Positions 58,831 through 64,000 of a DNA stretch of 64,000 nucleotides are shown here, in pieces. The notes below the pieces were generated by a model. That model was not told where the DNA came from, did no database searches, and saw only the letters and a program-made list of their open reading frames with translations. The stretch comes from Gordionus sp. m RMFG-2023. Taxonomy: Eukaryota; Nematomorpha; Gordioida; Chordodea; Parachordodidae. Each line of letters opens with the position of its first letter. The first letter of the stretch is position 1. The stretch lies in the NCBI RefSeq assembly GCF_954871325.1, contig NC_088777.1:12935366-12999365 (forward strand), given 5' to 3'. The position numbers and the translations under genes were made by a program.

Positions 58831-60579
58831 AGGTCCGTGAAGTTGGCCCCACAATTTTTGATTTTCAATGGTTTATCAGTTGGTGTGATTAGTACCCGAT
58901 TTGTACCGTTTTCAGTTCGATTTGTACCATCACCGTTTTCCAGCTATTGACCGTTGAAAATATGGCGCCAAAAATAAAAAACACTCAAAATTTATTTCTT
59001 TTAAAGTTTTTTAACGTACAACGGTAGAAAATTTTTTCTCTTCCTAATGATGCCTCAAATTAAGCTTTATCTTCATTATTTATTTCGGAAATCAAATTTT
59101 AAACCTTATATTATAGCGTGAAGTTAGCTCCCCCCCCCCCCGGATATTCAAAATTTGGGATTTTTCAAATTTTTAAAACGGGATTGATTTATACCCGACT
59201 TGTACCGTTTCAAACTCGATTTGTACTATTACCGTTTTCCAGCTATTGACCGTTAAAGATATGGCGCCAAAAATAAAAAAACACTCTAAATTTATTTTAA
59301 AAAAAAAATTTTTTTAACGTACAACGGTAGCGAATTTTTTTCTCTTCCTAATGTTGCCTCAAATTATGCTTTATCTTTATTATTTATTTCGGAAATCAAA
59401 TTTTAAACCTTGGCGCCATATCTATAACGGCCAATAGCTGGAAAACGGTAATAGTACAAATCAAGTTTGAAACGGTACAAATCGGTACATATCGGGTACA
59501 AATCAATCCCGTTTTAAAAATTTGAAAAATCTCAAATTTTGAATATCGGGGGGGGGGGGGGCTAACTTCACGCTATAATATAAGGTTTAAAATTTGATTT
59601 CCGAAATAAATAATGAAGATAGAGTTTAATTTGAGGCATCATTAGGAAGAGAAAAAAATTCTCTACCGTTTTACGTTAAAAAATAAAATAAAAAAAATTT
59701 TGAGTGTTTTTTATTTTTGGCGCCATATCTTTAACGGTCAATAGCTGGAAAACGGTAATAGTACAAATCGAGTTTGAAACGGTACAAATCGGGTACAAAT
59801 CAATCCTGTTTTATATCGTGGGGGGGGGCTAACTTCACGCTAAAATATAAGGTTTAAAATTTGATTTCCGAAATAAATAATGAAGATAAAGCTTAATTTG
59901 AATTATCATTAGGAAGAGAAAAAAATTCTCTACCGTTGTACGTTAAAAAATTTAAAAAAAAAATAAATGTTGAGTGTTTTTTATTATTGGTGCCATATCT
60001 TTAACGGTAAATAGCTGGAAAACGGTAATAGTACAAATCGAGTTTAAAACGGTACAAATCGGTACAAATCGGATACAAATCAATCCCGTTTTAAAAATTT
60101 GAAAAATCTCAAATTTTGAATATCGGGGGGGGGGGGCTAACTTCACGCTAAAATATAAGGTTTAAAATTTGATTTCCGAAATAAATAATGAAGATTAAGC
60201 TTAATTTGAGGCATCATTAGGAAGAGAAAAAAATTCTCTACCTTTGTACGTTATAAAATTTAAAAAAAAAAAAATTTTGAGTGTTTTTTATTTTTGGCCC
60301 ATATTTTCAACTGTCAATAGCTGGAAAACGGTGATGGTACAAATCGAACTGAAAACGGTACAAATCATTCTCTATCGACCTATTCACCTTTTATTTTTAA
60401 GTTCAAAAGTTGGGGGGCTGTCGTGAAGTTGGCCCCCCATTTTGTTCTTTGAATATCTCAAAAACGGTGATGGTACAAATCCAACTTAAAACGGTACAAA
60501 TCGTTATAAATCGGGTACTAATCACACCAACTGATAAACCATTGAAAATCAAAAATTGTGGGGCCAACTTCACGGACCT
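58831..60579. mobile_element. Foldback (MULE-like) element with long inverted ends and 9-bp duplication
   Basis: The outer 70 or so bases are a perfect inverted repeat (left start aggtccgtgaagttggcccc). Flanks are ttataattg (58822-58830) and ttatgattg (60580-60588), a 9-bp duplication with one mismatch, the size typical of Mutator-like elements. The interior is a set of 260-310 bp units, two forward then three inverted, each carrying gcgtgaagttagc with a C/G run, cggtacaaatcg words, agctattgaccgtt, a ggcgccatatc segment and taatttgaggcatcattagg. The arms switch orientation near 59404. No transposase is present. The 60-64 codon ORFs here only translate the repeats. Confidence 0.85.
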
Positions 60580-61124
60580 TTATGATTGTTAAAATAGATT
60601 TTTAATCGTACAATAATTGCTCATATTTTTTTTAAATATATTTATTTACAAAAAATATTTTAATATAATCTGTATAGAACTTCTATATTAAATTTATTTT
60701 AAAAATAAATACATAGTTAAATAAAAAGCTGTTATTTATACTAAAATATTTTAATAATAAATAAAATCTATAATGAAATTCTCTGCAAAATGTTATATGC
60801 AAAAATTTTATTAAAATAATTATTTTTAACATAGAATAAGATATATTGAGTTATAATAAAAATGGGAGGTTTGGGGGGCGATTATTTTCTTCTTTCTACA
60901 CCTGGATTGAATTAATTTACAATTGGTTAAATATTGATAAAATTTTCAGAATAATGCTTTCAGTCGCGTATTAATCATAAATTTGGCCAAAATTTAGTTA
61001 CTAATATTTTTTTCATTTATGCTGGCTACTATAGTGGTTAGATACTAATAAAGCACAAAATATTGGAAATTTTTTTACGCCACTGATTATATACTTGTTT
61101 ATAATGTTGTATATGTAGACCTGT

Positions 61125-61760
61125 GCACCTAGACACTATTGGCGACCGGCGCAAGTTTCAAAAATGTAATCGATAGCCGGCGACGTGCCGATTTTTAGCC
61201 GCCATCGAGTAAATCGAGGAACCATTATAAATTTTTTATAACATATATTTTTTTAAATGCTAATTAATTTTTTAAGAAAAATTAAATTAAACACTACAGA
61301 TATCTCGGCATATTTTTAGATTTTTTTTGAGAAAACTCATTATAAATTCAAAATCGTTTTTATTTAAATTTTCCAGGCATAATGATGGTCTACTTGAATC
61401 GTCAACTGAGTGGTAGAGAAAACTCTTTCACTTAATATGCTATTGCCGGAATACAAAAATTTTTTTTAGATAACGTGAAAAGATTAAGAAGTTCGATCCT
61501 CTTTTCTCTCCAGTAATTTAGAGCACCCATTCTTGTGAAGGGTATTCTTGTTCTAAATCAATAGTGTAATCATAATTTGCACTTATTATTGAATGTTTAG
61601 TTGCTAATTTTGTTAAATAATTTGAATTAAATATTTCCTCTTGATTCTCAATGGTTATATTTATTACCCTAACATTACCACTCTATACGAAGATGTTAAT
61701 AAATTCCGATGCTGAATAATTTTCTATTATAGACTTTGACATAATATCTTGGATCTAGAA
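61125..61760 (-). mobile_element. hAT transposase remnant with GC-rich terminus
   Basis: Minus-strand pieces in order: NVRVINITIENQEEIF, YLTKLATKHSIISANYDYTI, DLEQEYPSQEWVL, REKRIELLNLFTLSKKNFCI, and PASSILSERVFSTTQLTIQV (hAT PASSxxSERxFSxxxxxxxxxR region), then LENLNKNDFEFIMSFLKKN. The pieces are in shifting frames. At 61125-61215 tgcacctagacactattggc ... ccggcgacgtgccg is probably the element's 3' terminus; the other end was not found. Confidence 0.6.
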
Positions 61761-61974
61761 GAGAAGCCAACACAGATTATTTTTCAAATAAAAAATAAAT
61801 TAAATAAATGAACATACTTATATATTATTACTCACAAATTAGAAACTAAAAATCGTATTGTAAGTTTTTAGAATATTTTCCTAAAGAGAAATGATTTCTG
61901 AGATCATTTACTATTAAATTTGTTTAATTTTCACTTCTAAAGAGTGATGCAAAGTTTAAGGGAGTCTTTTTTAA

Positions 61975-62540
61975 ATTTGCTTGAGCCGGCCCGTAAAAAT
62001 TTCGAAAAGTCAGGCTTAGCCCTTTAAAGTTTTACGAAAAGTCCGCCCCTTTCCGTTTAATTTTTTTGTACGAAGTTTCCGGCCACATTTTAATACCTAT
62101 ATTTAAATTTTTCCCAAATGTCAATTTTAAGGCTCTTTTTTCTGTCTTCTATGTCTATCTATTTATCAAATATGCTTGATATGATTATATCATAAATAAA
62201 TTGTCAAATATTTTTGCGAGTTTACTATTATATTTATAGACTTAGTATTTTAGTTATACAGTCTTAAAATACAAAGAAATAGGCAAATTGTAATTTATAT
62301 CCAATAATATTGATCAAAATAAAAGAAAATAGCTTGGAATTCAGAAAAATATATCAAAATTTTAATGCCCTATCTGACCTAATAATATTTTACAAAAATT
62401 AAGAGATTTGTGAGGACCTACCTATTATTTTATGTATAAATGCGGCCCGGCGCGAAAAAATTTATGCACATTGTCTGTCATGTTAAATTTTTTGCTTGAC
62501 CTAGTCCTTACTCGACTCGCGGGTCGGGTTTTGCCTATTT
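61975..62540. repeat. GC-rich 'gccggcccg' repeat pieces
   Basis: Two islands, 61978-62090 (gagccggcccgtaaaaattt ... gtccgcccctttccg) and 62440-62530 (gcggcccggcgcgaaaaaat ... ctcgcgggtcgggttttgcc), separated by AT filler, may be the two ends of one decayed element. Confidence 0.4.
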
Positions 62541-63440
62541 ATGATTTAAATACTGGCATGGAATACTTATGCAGGCTATGATTCAGTCATTAAAATGTAC
62601 CGTTGAATGCAACTGCTGGTGACACCATTATTGTTTTATAAGAATTTATAAATCTATTAAAATTTTTGAATATTTTTCTTCTTAAAGTTTACATAAAGTT
62701 TTACTATAAATTATTTATATCGAAAAACCAAAATTTCACTATTAGCTATATATATTGATACGCATTTAATGAATGAATTGTTAGTCTGTGTAGTATTATT
62801 ATGTCATTGAATGTAACATAAAGAGATTAGAATATCGGTTTATTTTCTACCATGAATCTGATAAACTTATAGATATTTTAAAAATATTTTAAACAACTTT
62901 GATGCAAATACCCCTCCCTTCTATCTTTTTTAAATTCTACCGTAATCTATATTTGTGCTATAGAAGAATTGAAATTGTGTCATAAACCTTATTGAGACTT
63001 ATTAAATATAAGGAGGGGGGCTCACTCCTGTCCATATTTAGTTTAAACAGATAATTAGCAAAAAAAATTGACCTGAAATATTTTTGCTAAAGTTTAGATT
63101 ATATCTGTGATGATAGAGGTTTTCTAAGTTTTTATTTTTAAAAAAAATTTATTCTTTCTTTCTTAAAATTATATAAATTTTTTTCTTTTTTTATTAAATC
63201 AAATTTTGGAAGGTTTTTTTTAGAGAAAGAAAAGAAATATAATAAAAATTATTATGAGAGAATTTAAATAATAGGAATAAAATTTTATAAATAAAACGTG
63301 TCAGATTTTATAATTTAAAAAAAAATTGAACAATGTAAGAAGTATAAGTTTACCGCTAAAAAAAATTTACCAAAAGAAGGCTTTAAATTAGAATAAATTA
63401 TGTGATATTTTAATTTTTAAAAAAAGGAGCAATGAAGTAC
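62541..63440. other. AT-rich spacer, nothing recognised
   Basis: No coding-like stretch and no repeat termini. Confidence 0.45.
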
Positions 63441-63446
63441 AGAAAG

Positions 63447-63768
63447 TAGTGTTGTTAAACGGCCCGATTTGGGTCGATATTAAAAAAATTTTCTAAATCG
63501 CGAGGCTTACATAATATTATTTTGGCTCTGATCATAATCTGGCCGTTTTTAAAAATCGACCACTAACAGAAAGGTACATTTGTAGATTAATAGTTTTTTT
63601 TCAAAAATTTTATTTTTTATTTATTAAAAATATAAAACCATTAAAGTTATTTTTCGGTTAAATTTTTTAGTTAAATTTAATTTACACTCAAATGTAAGTT
63701 GCTAGAGTTTAAATTTTATCTAAAATGTAACTAGTCATGTGTAGCTATCTATTTTAACAACACTACAG
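63447..63768. mobile_element. 322-bp MITE with 'tagtgttgttaaa' ends
   Basis: Inverted ends tagtgttgttaaacggcccg and the inverse of tttaacaacacta. Related to the pieces at 50017 and 41670. No clean 8-bp duplication was identified. Confidence 0.6.
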
Positions 63769-63819
63769 TTAAGGTGATAGCTAATACAAAAAAAATCAAA
63801 ATTTGAACTGGTATTAATT

Positions 63820-63915
63820 AGAGGTCTGCAAATTGCAAAATATTTAGGTCCAATCCTGTTGAGATTTAGTTTTGATCGGCCCGGTTCCCATTTTTTTTAG
63901 CCTGGCTCGACTCAC
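63820..63915. repeat. Partial GC-rich MITE family copy
   Basis: tagaggtctgcaaattgcaa ... gatcggcccggttcccattt ... cctggctcgactcacc shows one end of the dispersed family. The window ends soon after. Confidence 0.45.
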
Positions 63916-64000
63916 CTTTTTAAAATCCAGAAATATATCCTATGGAATAATAATCAGTAATGATTAGGTTCATTTCCATGATTTTATAATTAAAACAATG

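Larger units (their letters stand above)
56680..61085 (+). mobile_element. hAT transposon, exact duplication, enlarged by nested repeats
   Basis: Ends cagtggcgta / tacgccactg, flanked by exact 8-bp duplications attatata (56672-56679, 61086-61093). A G run follows the left end. The only coding remnant is at 57282-57707. Downstream, a ~220-bp tandem array and a 1.75-kb foldback element make up much of its 4.4 kb. Non-coding parts are AT-rich. Confidence 0.88.

Noticed and set aside
60244-60592. 60-codon ORFs in the foldback element
   Set aside because: Both translate the inverted repeat units and share the same peptide words; no independent coding support.

Overview
This window is very AT-rich eukaryotic DNA from an invertebrate animal. 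One spliced host gene is clear. It encodes MICAL, an animal-specific flavoprotein mono-oxygenase with CH, LIM and bMERB domains, so the DNA is metazoan. The sequence alone does not place it more finely. The divergent CH and LIM domains suggest a fast-evolving lineage.

Layout. 1-9573: repeats and transposon remnants (GC-rich 'gggctgggc' repeats, a CCHC zinc-knuckle fossil at 2254-2692, hAT remnants at 2931-3773 and 7695-8040, a minisatellite near 6050). 9574-26401 (+): MICAL in at least 14 exons, its introns stuffed with hAT elements and GC-rich MITEs. The first half of the FAD domain was not found. 26402-46800: transposons in AT-rich filler, including hAT elements with exact 8-bp target-site duplications at 33375-35212 and 36861-38758, a LINE fragment near 27047-27310, and a few short coding-like islands that cannot be assigned. 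46805-49088: a nearly whole pogo/Tigger element with TA duplication, 22-bp inverted ends and a transposase ending in a PHD finger. 49100-56670: mostly filler, plus a possible small gene at 51856-54167. 56680-61085: a hAT element carrying two secondary structures, an array of ~220-bp units and a foldback element (58831-60579) with long inverted ends and a 9-bp duplication. 61094-64000: another hAT remnant and small MITEs.

The MICAL reading rests on the protein reading in domain order (FAD C-terminal half, CH, LIM, long polar linker, bMERB), with splice phases that agree across nearly every junction. MICAL proteins oxidise actin methionines and bind Rab GTPases through bMERB, linking actin disassembly to membrane traffic. 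The rest of the window is mobile DNA. hAT elements dominate (at least ten copies or fragments from several families), and repeated self-nesting shows successive waves of insertion.
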